A DNA stretch of 64,000 nucleotides from Solirubrobacter sp963724195. GTDB taxonomy: Bacteria; Actinomycetota; Thermoleophilia; Solirubrobacterales; Solirubrobacteraceae. The translations under genes and the position numbers were made by a program. The stretch lies in assembly GCA_963724195.1 (NCBI GenBank), contig CAVRTQ010000025.1, forward strand, positions 1 through 64,000. The letters run 5' to 3'. This document shows positions 36,831 to 45,281 of the stretch, one piece after another (the first letter of the stretch is position 1; every line of letters starts with the position of its first letter). The notes beneath the pieces were generated by a model. The model did no database searches, was not told the DNA's origin, and saw only the letters and a list, made by a program, of their open reading frames with translations.

Positions 36831-37445
36831 ATGTCGACGACCGAACCCGAGCGCGGCCGGACGCCAGACGCGACACCGCCGGCGAATCGCCACCGGAGCC
36901 CCTGGATGTGGATCAGCGGCGTGTTGCTCCTGGCCTGCGCCGGGCTGCTGATCTGGGCCCTCTCCCTCAACTCAGACCTCGAGAGCACGCAGAAGGACGT
37001 TCAGGCCCTGCAGACCCAACTCGACGAGAACGAGCAGCAGGGCGCCACTGTCGGTGCCGCGCTGCAGGCGGGCTACGAGGCGCTGATGGGGCAGATCGGT
37101 GCGACGCAGGCCGACGTCGACGCCACGGCGGAGAGCATCGATCAGGCCAAGCAGACGATCGCGCAGGCCGAGCAGGACGCGCAGGCCGCGGCCGAGCGGG
37201 CGGCGGACAACGCGTCCAGCGCCGTCGAGCAGGCGCAGGCGCGCGTGGACGAAGCGGAGGCGCGGGGCGAGACCGCCGGGGCCAAGGCGAAGATCGCCGC
37301 CGACTGCGGCCGCGCGTATCTGTCGGCGCTGGGGTCGCTGTTCGATGGCGACAGCGTGCGAGCCCAGGTCGCCGCGGTCCGTGAGCAGCTGCAAGGCATC
37401 TCGGCCGACTGCAAGGCCGCCATCGCCGGGACCTCGGCGCCATGA
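36831..37445 (+). CDS. Membrane-anchored coiled-coil protein (hypothetical)
   Basis: A 204-residue protein. After a charged N-terminus it has one helix (WMWISGVLLLACAGLLIWAL) and then a long coiled coil (residues about 50-150, rich in Ala, Gln, Glu: DLESTQKDVQALQTQLDENE, AKQTIAQAEQDAQAAAERA). Two cysteines near the C-terminus may form a disulfide outside the membrane. It follows the DUF1269 gene by 17 bases. No named family. Confidence 0.65.
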   Translation: MSTTEPERGRTPDATPPANRHRSPWMWISGVLLLACAGLLIWALSLNSDLESTQKDVQALQTQLDENEQQGATVGAALQAGYEALMGQIGATQADVDATAESIDQAKQTIAQAEQDAQAAAERAADNASSAVEQAQARVDEAEARGETAGAKAKIAADCGRAYLSALGSLFDGDSVRAQVAAVREQLQGISADCKAAIAGTSAP

Positions 37446-37476
37446 TTTGGGTCGCCGCACGCACGTTGCGCTAGCC

Positions 37477-40329
37477 GTGCGGCGGCTGCGCGTAGCCGCC
37501 GCGGCGTACTCCCGCCACGCGTGCGGCGAGCTCGCCGCGGCGATCGCCTACCGCGTGCTGTTCGCGATCGTGCCGTCGATCGCGCTGCTCGTGGCGGTGC
37601 TCGACGCCGTGCTCCCGGACACGGCCCGGGTCGCCTTCGTCGAGTGGTTGTTGGGCGCATTCCCGGGGACGACCGTCGAGAGCAGCGTCGAGCAGGAGCT
37701 CGCGAACGCCGGCGCGTTCACGTCGCTGACCGGTGCCGTGGCCCTCGCCACGCTGCTGTGGACGGCCAGTGGCATGACGCGCTCGCTCCGGGTGGCGCTG
37801 GGCGTTGTCTGGGACATCGACCTGCGTCCGAAGTTCGTGCGCGCGAAGCTGCGCGATGTCGCGGTGCTCGGCGCCCTCGCCGCGCTCGTCCTGGGGGTCT
37901 TCCTGCTCTCGCTGGCGGCCCAGATCGCCGTCCAGGCCGGGGTCGATCTCAGCGCCGCGCTGGGGCTCGGCGACGCGGCCGACGCGATCGCCCGCGCGGC
38001 GGACCTGACCGTCATCGGTGCAGCGACGTTCGCCGCGCTGGTGCTCGTCTACCGGCTCGGCGCTCCCGCGGCGCTCGCGTTCACGGACGTCTGGCGCGTG
38101 GCGCTGGTCGCCGCCGTTGCGATCGATGCCGGGCTCGCCGGCTACGCGTTCTACCTCGTCAACGTCGCCGGACTGGACACCATCTATGGGCCACTGGGAG
38201 CGCTGCTCGCGCTGTTGGCGCTGTTGTACTCGGCGGCGGCGATCGTGCTCTTCGGCGCCGAGCTGCTGGCCTCACCCGAAGCGGATGATGCGCGGCGCGG
38301 CCCGCGAGTGCAGGCTGCGCCCATGACCCCGAGCTACGGCGAGCCGGTCACCTGGACGCCGGCGGCGCCACGGATCGGGCTCCTCCGCCTCTTGGTCTCG
38401 CTGGCCATCCTGACCGCCTCGGTCTACGTCGCCGCGGCGCTCGTTCCCGGCGTTGCGCTCGAGCAGCGCGGCGCGGGCTTGCTCGTCGCGCTCTCGCTGG
38501 CGCTCCTGAACACGGTCGTGCCGCCGGTGCTGGCGGCGCTGCGGCTCCCGTTCATGGTCGCGATCGGCTTCATCGGCATCCTGCTCGTCGACGCCGGCCT
38601 GCTGCTGCTCGTCGATGCCGTCTTCCCCGCCTGGCTGCGGGTCGACGGGTTCGGCGACGCGCTCCTGATGGCGGTGGTGATGGCGATCGTCGGCGTCACG
38701 GCGCAGGTGATCGCCGGGACCAACGACGACGACGAGTACCAGCTGAAGGTGACTCGCCGGATCGCGAAACGGCTCGGCAGCATCCCGCGCACCGACGTAC
38801 CGGGTCTCGTGTTCCTCGAGATCGACGGCCTCGCGCTGCCCGTGCTGCAGCGCGCGCTGCGCGACGGCAGCGCACCGACGATGGCGCGCTGGATCGCCGA
38901 CCACGGCTACCAGCTCGCGGAGTGGGAGACGGACCTGTCCTCGCAGACGGGCGCCAGCCAGGCGGGGATCCTGCTCGGATCCAACGAGGACATCTGCGCG
39001 TTCCGGTGGGTCGAGAAGGAGCACGGCCGGATGGTCGTCTGCTCGTCCGCCGCGGACTGCGCCGAGATCGAGCGGCGACACGCCACCGGCGTCGGCCTGC
39101 TGCGCGACGGGGGCGCGAGCCGCGGCAACCTGCTCTCCGGCGAGGCCGACGAGTCGATCCTGACGGTCAGCCGGATCGACGCCGAGAAGCGCGCCAACCC
39201 CGGCTACCGCGCCTTTCTCGCCAACGGCTTCAACGTCACCCGCCTGCTGGTGCTCTACCTCTGGGAGGTCGTCCTGGAGTGGACCGCGGCCGCACGCCAG
39301 AAGCGACGCGACGTCCGCCCCCGCGGACACCGCGGCGGCAGCTATCCGTTCCTGCGCGGCGCGATGTGCGTGTTCGTCCGTGACCTGATCGTCTACAGCG
39401 TCCTCACGGACATGCTGCGCGGGCGGCCGGCGGTGTACGCGACGTTCGCGAGCTACGACGAGGTCGCCCATCACTCCGGGCTCGAGCGCGCGGACACCTT
39501 CGAGGCGCTGCGCAAGCTCGACCAGCAGTTCGCACGGATCGAGCGCGCCCGCAAGTACGCCCCGCGCCCGTACGAGCTCATCGTGCTCTCCGACCACGGG
39601 CAGACCCAGGGCGCGACCTTCAAGCAACGCCACGGGTACGGGCTCGACGAGCTCGTCGAGCGCTCGCTGTCGCGCGGCCGTGTCGCCGCGTTCGCCGGCG
39701 GTGACGAGCAACGAGCGGTCGTCGGCCACGCCGTCGAGGAGGCGACGGGCCGTGATGACCAGCAGGCCGCGGGCGACCTCGCCGGCCGGGAGGCCGTGGT
39801 CCTCGGGTCGGGCAACCTCGGGCTCGTCTACCTGATGGAGTCGCCGGAGCGGCTGACCTTGGAGGCGATCCAGGCCCGCCATCCCGACCTGATCGACGCG
39901 CTCCGTACGCACGAGCACATCGGCTGGTTGCTCGTCCGCTCCGCCGAGCACGGCGCGGTGGTGCTGGGGCCGGCGGGCACGCGCTATCTCGACGAGGATC
40001 GGGTCGAGGGCCAGGATCCGCTCGCGCCGTTCTCCCCCACCGCGGCGCTGCACCTGCGCCGCACGGACGGGTTCGCGCACGTCGCGGACATCATGGTCGG
40101 CAGCTTCTACGACCCCGCGCTCGAAGAGGGCTGCGCGTTCGAGGAGCTCATCTGCTTCCACGGCGGACTCGGCGGCGCACAGACGCGGCCGTTCATCCTG
40201 TACCCGCCGACGCTGACGCTGCCGCCCGGCCCGATCATCGGCGCCGCGGCCGTGCACAGCGTGCTTTCCGGGTGGCGCAACGGCTTGCAGACCCCGACGG
40301 CAGCGGTGGTGCCGAGCGTCGTCAGCTGA
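37477..40329 (+). CDS. YihY-type membrane domain fused to holin-like domain and phosphodiesterase
   Basis: A single 950-residue reading frame. Residues 1 to about 270 are a YihY/BrkB-like six-helix domain (AAAIAYRVLFAIVPSIALLV, GVVWDIDLRPKFVRAKLRDV). After a linker, about residues 290-400 hold four helices like actinobacterial phage-holin-family domains. The rest is an alkaline-phosphatase-type nucleotide pyrophosphatase/phosphodiesterase with LVFLEIDGLALPVLQRAL, SQTGASQAGILLGSN, FASYDEVAHHSGLER and VLSDHGQTQGATF as metal sites. An internal ATG at 38323 could start the holin-phosphodiesterase part alone. GTG at 37477 is the likely start. Substrate unknown, perhaps a lipid or nucleotide. Confidence 0.75.
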   Translation: MRRLRVAAAAYSRHACGELAAAIAYRVLFAIVPSIALLVAVLDAVLPDTARVAFVEWLLGAFPGTTVESSVEQELANAGAFTSLTGAVALATLLWTASGMTRSLRVALGVVWDIDLRPKFVRAKLRDVAVLGALAALVLGVFLLSLAAQIAVQAGVDLSAALGLGDAADAIARAADLTVIGAATFAALVLVYRLGAPAALAFTDVWRVALVAAVAIDAGLAGYAFYLVNVAGLDTIYGPLGALLALLALLYSAAAIVLFGAELLASPEADDARRGPRVQAAPMTPSYGEPVTWTPAAPRIGLLRLLVSLAILTASVYVAAALVPGVALEQRGAGLLVALSLALLNTVVPPVLAALRLPFMVAIGFIGILLVDAGLLLLVDAVFPAWLRVDGFGDALLMAVVMAIVGVTAQVIAGTNDDDEYQLKVTRRIAKRLGSIPRTDVPGLVFLEIDGLALPVLQRALRDGSAPTMARWIADHGYQLAEWETDLSSQTGASQAGILLGSNEDICAFRWVEKEHGRMVVCSSAADCAEIERRHATGVGLLRDGGASRGNLLSGEADESILTVSRIDAEKRANPGYRAFLANGFNVTRLLVLYLWEVVLEWTAAARQKRRDVRPRGHRGGSYPFLRGAMCVFVRDLIVYSVLTDMLRGRPAVYATFASYDEVAHHSGLERADTFEALRKLDQQFARIERARKYAPRPYELIVLSDHGQTQGATFKQRHGYGLDELVERSLSRGRVAAFAGGDEQRAVVGHAVEEATGRDDQQAAGDLAGREAVVLGSGNLGLVYLMESPERLTLEAIQARHPDLIDALRTHEHIGWLLVRSAEHGAVVLGPAGTRYLDEDRVEGQDPLAPFSPTAALHLRRTDGFAHVADIMVGSFYDPALEEGCAFEELICFHGGLGGAQTRPFILYPPTLTLPPGPIIGAAAVHSVLSGWRNGLQTPTAAVVPSVVS

Positions 40330-41540
40330 TGGAGTGGGCGCTCGCGCTCGTCGCGTTCGCGCTGCTCGCCGTCGCGGCCGTTTCGAGGCGGCTCGTCGGC
40401 ACCGCCTTGACTCCAGCGATGGTGTTCGTCGCGTTCGGTCTGCTCGTCGGGCCGCAGGCCCTGAGCGGCATCGAGTTGTCCAGCTCCAGCGCCGTCGTGC
40501 GCACGCTCGCGGAGGGGACGCTGGCGTTCGTGCTGTTCTGCGACGCCTCGCGGATCGAAGCCGGCCGGTTGCGCCGCGGCGTCGGGGTGCCGCTCCGGCT
40601 GCTCGGCATCGGCCTGCCGCTGACGATCGCGCTCGGAGCCGTGGCCGCGGCCGCGATCTTCGACGTGCTCTCCGTCTGGGAGGCGGTGATCCTGAGCATC
40701 GTGCTCGCGCCGACCGACGCGGCGCTCGGCCAGGCCGTCGTCAGCGACGAGCGTGTCCCCCAGCCGATCCGCCAGGGACTCAACCTCGAGAGCGGGCTCA
40801 ACGACGGGATCTGCGTCCCGCTGCTGTTCGCGGCCGTCGCCATCGCCGACATCGAGTCCGAGATCTCAGACGGGCGTGACGCGGGAACGCTGCTGCTCGA
40901 GGAGATCGGGTTCGGGGTGCTCGCCGGGGTCGGAGCGGGCCTGCTGATCGCGGGGATCGTGATCCAGGCCGGACGACACGAGCTGATCGCGGCGACCTGG
41001 CGGCAGGTCATCCCGGTGGCCGGCGCGGCGCTCGCGTACGGGCTGGCGGTCGGGCTGCACGGGTCCGGTTTCATCGCCGCGTTCGTGGCCGGCGCGGTCT
41101 TCCGCTTCGCCTATCGCCGTGCCCCGGCCCGGCTGACCGAGTTCAGCGAAGAGCTCGGCACGGTGCTGAACGGCGTCACGTTCGTGCTGTTCGGCGCCGT
41201 GCTGCTGGGACCCGCGCTCACGCAGCTCAGCTGGGCGCTCGTGCTCTACGCCGTGCTCAGCTTGACGCTCGTGCGCATGGTCAGCGTCGCCGTGGCAATG
41301 CTCGGGTTCGGGGCGCGTGCCCCGACGGTCGCCTTCCTCGGTTGGTTCGGCCCGCGGGGGCTCGCGTCGATCGTCTTCGCGGTGATCGTCATCGAGGAGT
41401 CGCGCCTCCCGAACGAGGCCCTGATCACGCTCGCGATCTACCTCACCGTCGGGCTGTCCGTCCTCGCCCACGGGCTCACCGCGGCAACGCTGGCCGACCG
41501 GTACGCCCGCTGGGCCCGGGCGATCACCCGAACCGGATGA
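40329..41540 (+). CDS. Cation/proton antiporter (CPA1, NhaP-like)
   Basis: A 403-residue carrier with about twelve helices. Family marks include LAPTDAALGQAVVSDERVP, LNLESGLNDGICVPLLFAAV (the ND ion site) and FLGWFGPRGLASIVFAVIV. ATG overlaps the upstream stop (TGATG), so it is coupled to the phosphodiesterase fusion. Its stop codon lies inside copy 5 of the 17-bp palindrome. It would exchange sodium or potassium for protons, in keeping with a pH or ion-stress role. Confidence 0.85.
   Translation: MEWALALVAFALLAVAAVSRRLVGTALTPAMVFVAFGLLVGPQALSGIELSSSSAVVRTLAEGTLAFVLFCDASRIEAGRLRRGVGVPLRLLGIGLPLTIALGAVAAAAIFDVLSVWEAVILSIVLAPTDAALGQAVVSDERVPQPIRQGLNLESGLNDGICVPLLFAAVAIADIESEISDGRDAGTLLLEEIGFGVLAGVGAGLLIAGIVIQAGRHELIAATWRQVIPVAGAALAYGLAVGLHGSGFIAAFVAGAVFRFAYRRAPARLTEFSEELGTVLNGVTFVLFGAVLLGPALTQLSWALVLYAVLSLTLVRMVSVAVAMLGFGARAPTVAFLGWFGPRGLASIVFAVIVIEESRLPNEALITLAIYLTVGLSVLAHGLTAATLADRYARWARAITRTG
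41524..41540. promoter_or_regulatory. 17-bp palindrome, copy 5 (TCACCCG AAC CGGATGA)
   Basis: A perfect match to the consensus, placed so that its last three bases are the antiporter stop codon. The next gene starts 79 bases downstream at 41620, so it likely serves the SHOCT-protein operon. Confidence 0.6.
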
Positions 41541-41619
41541 TTCCCGACCGCCGCTACGGTGTTGCAGTGCAGTAACCAGAGCGCCACCCGGTGCTCAGAG
41601 CCTTCAGGAGGACGAACCG

Positions 41620-42015
41620 ATGCTGTTTGCCGCGGACTACCCATTCCTCGACCTGTTCTGGTCGATGATCATCTTTTTCTGCTGGGTCGCCTGGATCTGG
41701 ATGGTCATCGCGATCTTCAGCGACATCTTCCGCCGCCACGACGCCTCGGGCTTCAAGAAGGCGATCTGGTGCGTGTTCATCATCCTCGTGCCGTTCCTCG
41801 GCGCGCTCGTCTACCTGATTACGAACGGCGACGGCATGGGCGAACGCCAACGTGAGCGCGTCCAGCAGAGCCAGACCGAGTTCGCCGGCTACGTCCAGTC
41901 GGTCGCCGGCGCCAACGGCTCGGCGAGCGAGCTGACCAAGGCCAAGGCGCTGCTCGACGACGGCACGATCACGCAGGCCGAGTTCGACACGTTGAAGGCG
42001 AAGGTCCTCGCGTGA
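41620..42015 (+). CDS. PLDc_N/SHOCT membrane protein
   Basis: A 131-residue protein: two hydrophobic helices (LFWSMIIFFCWVAWIWMVIA, AIWCVFIILVPFLGALVYLI) form a phospholipase-D-nuclease N-terminal-like membrane unit, and a SHOCT domain closes it (LTKAKALLDDGTITQAEFDT). ATG follows AGGAGG by about six bases. Widespread in actinobacteria with no assigned function. Its stop overlaps the start of the next gene. Confidence 0.8.
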   Translation: MLFAADYPFLDLFWSMIIFFCWVAWIWMVIAIFSDIFRRHDASGFKKAIWCVFIILVPFLGALVYLITNGDGMGERQRERVQQSQTEFAGYVQSVAGANGSASELTKAKALLDDGTITQAEFDTLKAKVLA

Positions 42016-42443
42016 CGACTGACTCAGACACGTTTCCCTATCCCAGCGGACGGGTCGTCGGCGTCCTCGTCGACGACACGACGTTCGCGGACGCCCGCCG
42101 GTCCCTCGAAGGCTCCGGGTTCGCAGCCGACGACTACGAGGTCCTCCACGGCGAGGAAGGCCTCGCCCACATCGACGTCGACGGCGCCTCGCACGGCCGC
42201 GGCGGCAAGTTCCTGCGGCGGCTCCAGGCGCTGTTCAGCGACGACGCCGAGGACGCCCGCCGGTACGCCGAGCACCTCCGCGCCGGTCACTACCTCATCG
42301 GCGTGGCGGTCGGCGAAGACGAGGCGGCCAAACAGCGTGCGGCCGACGCGCTGCGCGCAGCGCACGCCGAATCCATCGACTACTTCGGCGACAACTACGT
42401 CGAGGCGTTGAGCTCGGGCGGAGGGAGTGGCGTCGGCGGCTGA
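42012..42443 (+). CDS. Hypothetical soluble protein coupled to SHOCT protein
   Basis: A 143-residue acidic protein, GTG start overlapping the previous stop. VVGVLVDDTTFADARRSLEG and LRAGHYLIGVAVGEDEAAKQ look like two beta-alpha halves of a DUF1269- or Usp-associated fold, and the end is Gly/Ser-rich. No family recognised with confidence. Its 3' end overlaps the convergent gene at 42395. Confidence 0.6.
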   Translation: MTTDSDTFPYPSGRVVGVLVDDTTFADARRSLEGSGFAADDYEVLHGEEGLAHIDVDGASHGRGGKFLRRLQALFSDDAEDARRYAEHLRAGHYLIGVAVGEDEAAKQRAADALRAAHAESIDYFGDNYVEALSSGGGSGVGG

Positions 42444-42709
42444 GCGCGCTGAGCGTCGAGTTGCGCAGCGACCTCGCGCGCGATCCGCGCGACCACGCGA
42501 TCGATCGCCCGGGAGACCTCCGGGGCGGCCAGCGTGTCGACGACGACGCCTTCCACCCGGGACCGCAGGCGCATCCGCACGTAGGTGCCCTGGGTCGTCA
42601 GGAAGCACATCCCGGGAAGCCGCTCGACCGCGTGGGCGGGGATTCGGGCGGCTTCGAAGACGACGTTCGCGACCGCCAGGGTGGCGTCCGACAAATGTGG
42701 CCGGTCCAT
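42395..42709 (-). CDS. Hypothetical protein (104 aa)
   Basis: Small soluble protein, ATG at 42709. Segments such as LPGMCFLTTQGTYVRMRLRS and APEVSRAIDRVVARIAREVA suggest a small alpha/beta fold with a C-terminal helix and a proline-rich tail. The best reason to accept it is the 17-bp palindrome 34 bases upstream, the same spacing as at the UspA and HdeD-like genes. It overlaps the convergent gene by 49 bases. Confidence 0.55.
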   Translation of the reverse strand: MDRPHLSDATLAVANVVFEAARIPAHAVERLPGMCFLTTQGTYVRMRLRSRVEGVVVDTLAAPEVSRAIDRVVARIAREVAAQLDAQRAQPPTPLPPPELNAST

Positions 42710-42743
42710 GCCACGAGCGTCCCTGAGCGCGGCGAGACGCACG

Positions 42744-42760
42744 TCATCCGATGCGGGTGA
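42744..42760. promoter_or_regulatory. 17-bp palindrome, copy 6 (TCATCCG ATG CGGGTGA)
   Basis: A strong copy 34 bases upstream of the minus-strand gene at 42709. Downstream on the other side it borders the 3' end of the GlsB-like gene, so only the 42709 gene is a clear target. Confidence 0.6.
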
Positions 42761-42783
42761 AGCCGCCCCGCCGCGCGAGAGGG

Positions 42784-43068
42784 CTACCGTGCGGGGTGCG
42801 CGTGGCGGCGATTGCCGCGCACGGCGCGCACGACGAGCAGGACAAGCATCGTGCCGAGCACGGCGCCGATGATGCCGCCGAGGTCGAACTTGTCGCTGTC
42901 GCCGATGCCCAGCGCGTAGGTGAACAGCGCCCAGCCGACGAGTGCGCCGACGATGCCGGCGGCCACGGTGCCGACGAAGCCCAACGGGTCCTTGCCCGGC
43001 AGCAGCGCTCGTCCGACGTACCCCGCGATGATGCCGATCACCAGCGCCGCGATCAGTTCTCCCAGCAT
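42784..43068 (-). CDS. GlsB/YeaQ/YmgE family membrane protein
   Basis: A 94-residue protein with three helices and the glycine pattern of transglycosylase-associated proteins: MLGELIAALVIGIIAGYVGR, FVGTVAAGIVGALVGWALF and GGIIGAVLGTMLVLLVV. ATG at 43068 behind AAGGGGAA. Members are small stress-induced inner-membrane proteins. Arg/His-rich C-terminal tail. Confidence 0.85.
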   Translation of the reverse strand: MLGELIAALVIGIIAGYVGRALLPGKDPLGFVGTVAAGIVGALVGWALFTYALGIGDSDKFDLGGIIGAVLGTMLVLLVVRAVRGNRRHAHPAR

Positions 43069-43202
43069 GTGTTCCCCTTCAGTCGAGAATTGACGAGGGC
43101 GTGATACCCACGCGTTCGGCATCCCGTCGCCCCCGGTCAGTGAGGTGACGAGCGTCGAGCTGGGTGGGTAGAGCCGAGCGGTGACTTTCGTGCGGGGATG
43201 CC

Positions 43203-43634
43203 GTGCCTGACTACGGGGAATGCCGCTCGATCGTGATCCAGGGCACACCGCAAGCCTGTGTTGACGCGCTGACCGACTACGAGCGGTTGCCATCGTGGCA
43301 GCGGGCGGTGCGCTCCGCGACGGTGCTGGAGCGTGACGCGCAGGGGCGCGGCACGGTCGTCGAGTACGAGGTCGACGCCAAGCTCAAGCGCGTGCGCTAC
43401 CGGCTGCGCCAGGTCTACGACCGGCCGGACCGGCTCGGCTGTGAGTACCTCGGCGGTGACTTTCGTGACTTCTCCGGCGAATGGCGCTTCGTCACCGTCC
43501 CGGAAGGCACGCGCGTGGAGCTCGAACTCCGAATCGATCCCGGCCGGCTTGTGCCTCGCCCGGTCCGCGCGGCGATCGCGCACGCGGTGATGTCGCGGGC
43601 GCTCGCGGACCTCAAGCGCCACCTGGAGGCTTGA
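43203..43634 (+). CDS. SRPBCC/polyketide cyclase-like protein
   Basis: A 143-residue protein of the START/Bet v1-like fold used for binding hydrophobic ligands. Typical signs are SIVIQGTPQACVDALTDYER, LPSWQRAVRSATVLERDAQG and the final helix with AIAHAVMSRALADLKRHLE. GTG start. It overlaps the convergent FAD-Rieske gene by 23 bases. Ligand unknown. Confidence 0.8.
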   Translation: MPDYGECRSIVIQGTPQACVDALTDYERLPSWQRAVRSATVLERDAQGRGTVVEYEVDAKLKRVRYRLRQVYDRPDRLGCEYLGGDFRDFSGEWRFVTVPEGTRVELELRIDPGRLVPRPVRAAIAHAVMSRALADLKRHLEA

Positions 43635-45075
43635 GCTCGAGCCGGTGCGTGGCCGGGCCCTCGAGCACGGTCCCGTCCGGAGCGAAGCGCGATCCGTGAC
43701 AGGGACAGTCCCACGAGCGCTCGGCGCGGTTCCAGTTGACCTGGCAGCCCATGTGGCTGCAGGTGGGAGAGACGGCGAACAGCGTCCCGTTCTCGTCGCG
43801 GTAGCCGGCGACCTTCTCGCCCCGATGGCGCACGATGTCGCCCTCTCCGGGTTGGAGGTCGTCGAGTGCCCGGCGGCCGCGATGGCGGAGGCGGTCGCCC
43901 ACCAGGTGTACGGCGACCGGCGCGTTCTCCTTCACGAGCGCAGTGGCGGAGGCGCGCAGATTGAGGCGGTTGGGGTTGAACAGGTCGGCGTATGGGTTCG
44001 CGCGCCCGAGGACGAGGTCGGCGAGCAGCAGCGCGGCCGCGGTGCCCCCGGTCAGGCCCCACTTGCCGAAACCGGTGGCCATCAGCACGCGGTTCTCGAA
44101 CGGCGTCATCGGCCCGACGAGCGGCAGCGAGTCGACGGTGACCGGGTCCTGCGCCGACCAGCGGTACTCGACCGAGCGCACGTCCCAGTGCTCGCGCGCG
44201 AACGTCTCGAGTGCCGCGTAGCGCGCTTCGGTGTCGCCACCGGTCCCGGGCCGGTGGCCTTCGCCGCCGATCAGCAGCAGCTCCTCGCCGTCCACCGGCA
44301 CCGCACGGATCGAGCGCGTGGGCGAGTCGGCGCTGAGGAACATCGCTTCCGGGGGCGGGCCGGCGATCCGGCACGCGATGGCGTAGGAGCGCTGAGGATG
44401 TGCGCGAGCGAACGCCAGCGAGCGATCCGGGAACGGGAAGTGGGTGGCCACGATCGTGTGCTCGGCGGTGATCGCCCCGCGGGGTGTGCGAACGACATCG
44501 CCGACCTGGATCGCGTGGGTGTGCTCGTACACGGGCGACAGTGCTTCGCTCAGCCCGAGCAGGTACTTCACCGCGTGGAACTCGGCCTGGCCGTCGAACC
44601 GAACCGCGGCCTCGACCGCGAACGGCAGCGGCGCCTCGTCGACCAGTGCAGCCGGCAGGCCGGCAGCCGTCGCCGCTGCCGCTTCGCGCTCCATCGCCTC
44701 GCGCGAGCCGTACACGTACGAGGGCCGTCGGCGGAAGTCGCAGTCCACGCCGCGGGCCTCGATCCAGTCCAGTGCCGCCTCGTTCGCGGCGCCGTAGAGC
44801 GCGGCGGCGCCCGCACCGTGCTTGGACTGCAGCCGCGCGTAGATCGCCCCGTGCTGGGAGGAGACCTTCCCGGTGGTGTGGCCGGTGACGCCGTGGCCGA
44901 CGCGTCCGGCATCGATCAGCACGACCTGGGCGCCGGCCTCCTGCAGCAGGAGGGCCGCGGTCACACCGACGATCCCCGCGCCGACCACGCACACGTCGGC
45001 GGTCACGTCCGCGTCGAGCGGGGCGAACTCGGGCGTGGCCGGCGCCGTCTCGAGCCAGAGGGAACCCTTCATCAC
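43612..45075 (-). CDS. FAD-dependent oxidoreductase with C-terminal Rieske [2Fe-2S] domain
   Basis: A 487-residue fusion. The N-terminal Rossmann motif VCVVGAGIVGVTAALLLQEA binds FAD and the body matches DAO/glycine-oxidase-like proteins (GHGVTGHTTGKVSSQHGAIY). The last 100 residues are a Rieske domain with the ligand pattern CSHMGC and CPCHGSRF. This architecture is common in actinobacteria and Bacilli, annotated as FAD-dependent oxidoreductase, with no firmly known substrate. Start ATG 45075 or 45072. Confidence 0.87.
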   Translation of the reverse strand: MMKGSLWLETAPATPEFAPLDADVTADVCVVGAGIVGVTAALLLQEAGAQVVLIDAGRVGHGVTGHTTGKVSSQHGAIYARLQSKHGAGAAALYGAANEAALDWIEARGVDCDFRRRPSYVYGSREAMEREAAAATAAGLPAALVDEAPLPFAVEAAVRFDGQAEFHAVKYLLGLSEALSPVYEHTHAIQVGDVVRTPRGAITAEHTIVATHFPFPDRSLAFARAHPQRSYAIACRIAGPPPEAMFLSADSPTRSIRAVPVDGEELLLIGGEGHRPGTGGDTEARYAALETFAREHWDVRSVEYRWSAQDPVTVDSLPLVGPMTPFENRVLMATGFGKWGLTGGTAAALLLADLVLGRANPYADLFNPNRLNLRASATALVKENAPVAVHLVGDRLRHRGRRALDDLQPGEGDIVRHRGEKVAGYRDENGTLFAVSPTCSHMGCQVNWNRAERSWDCPCHGSRFAPDGTVLEGPATHRLELKPPGGA

Positions 45076-45281
45076 CCATCCCTACCGCGACCGGCGCCCG
45101 GTGGCACCGGTTCTTCGGCCGAACCGTCACGGCGATGACGGCCGGCCGCGCCACGCGGCGGCGAGGGGTAGAGCCATCCCCGGCGCCGGCCATCGTCCGG
45201 CTCGACGACACGGTTGGGAGGTCTCTCATCATCGGCAATCTCATCGCCGCGATCGGCTCTCGGCTGTCGCGTACCGAAGAC

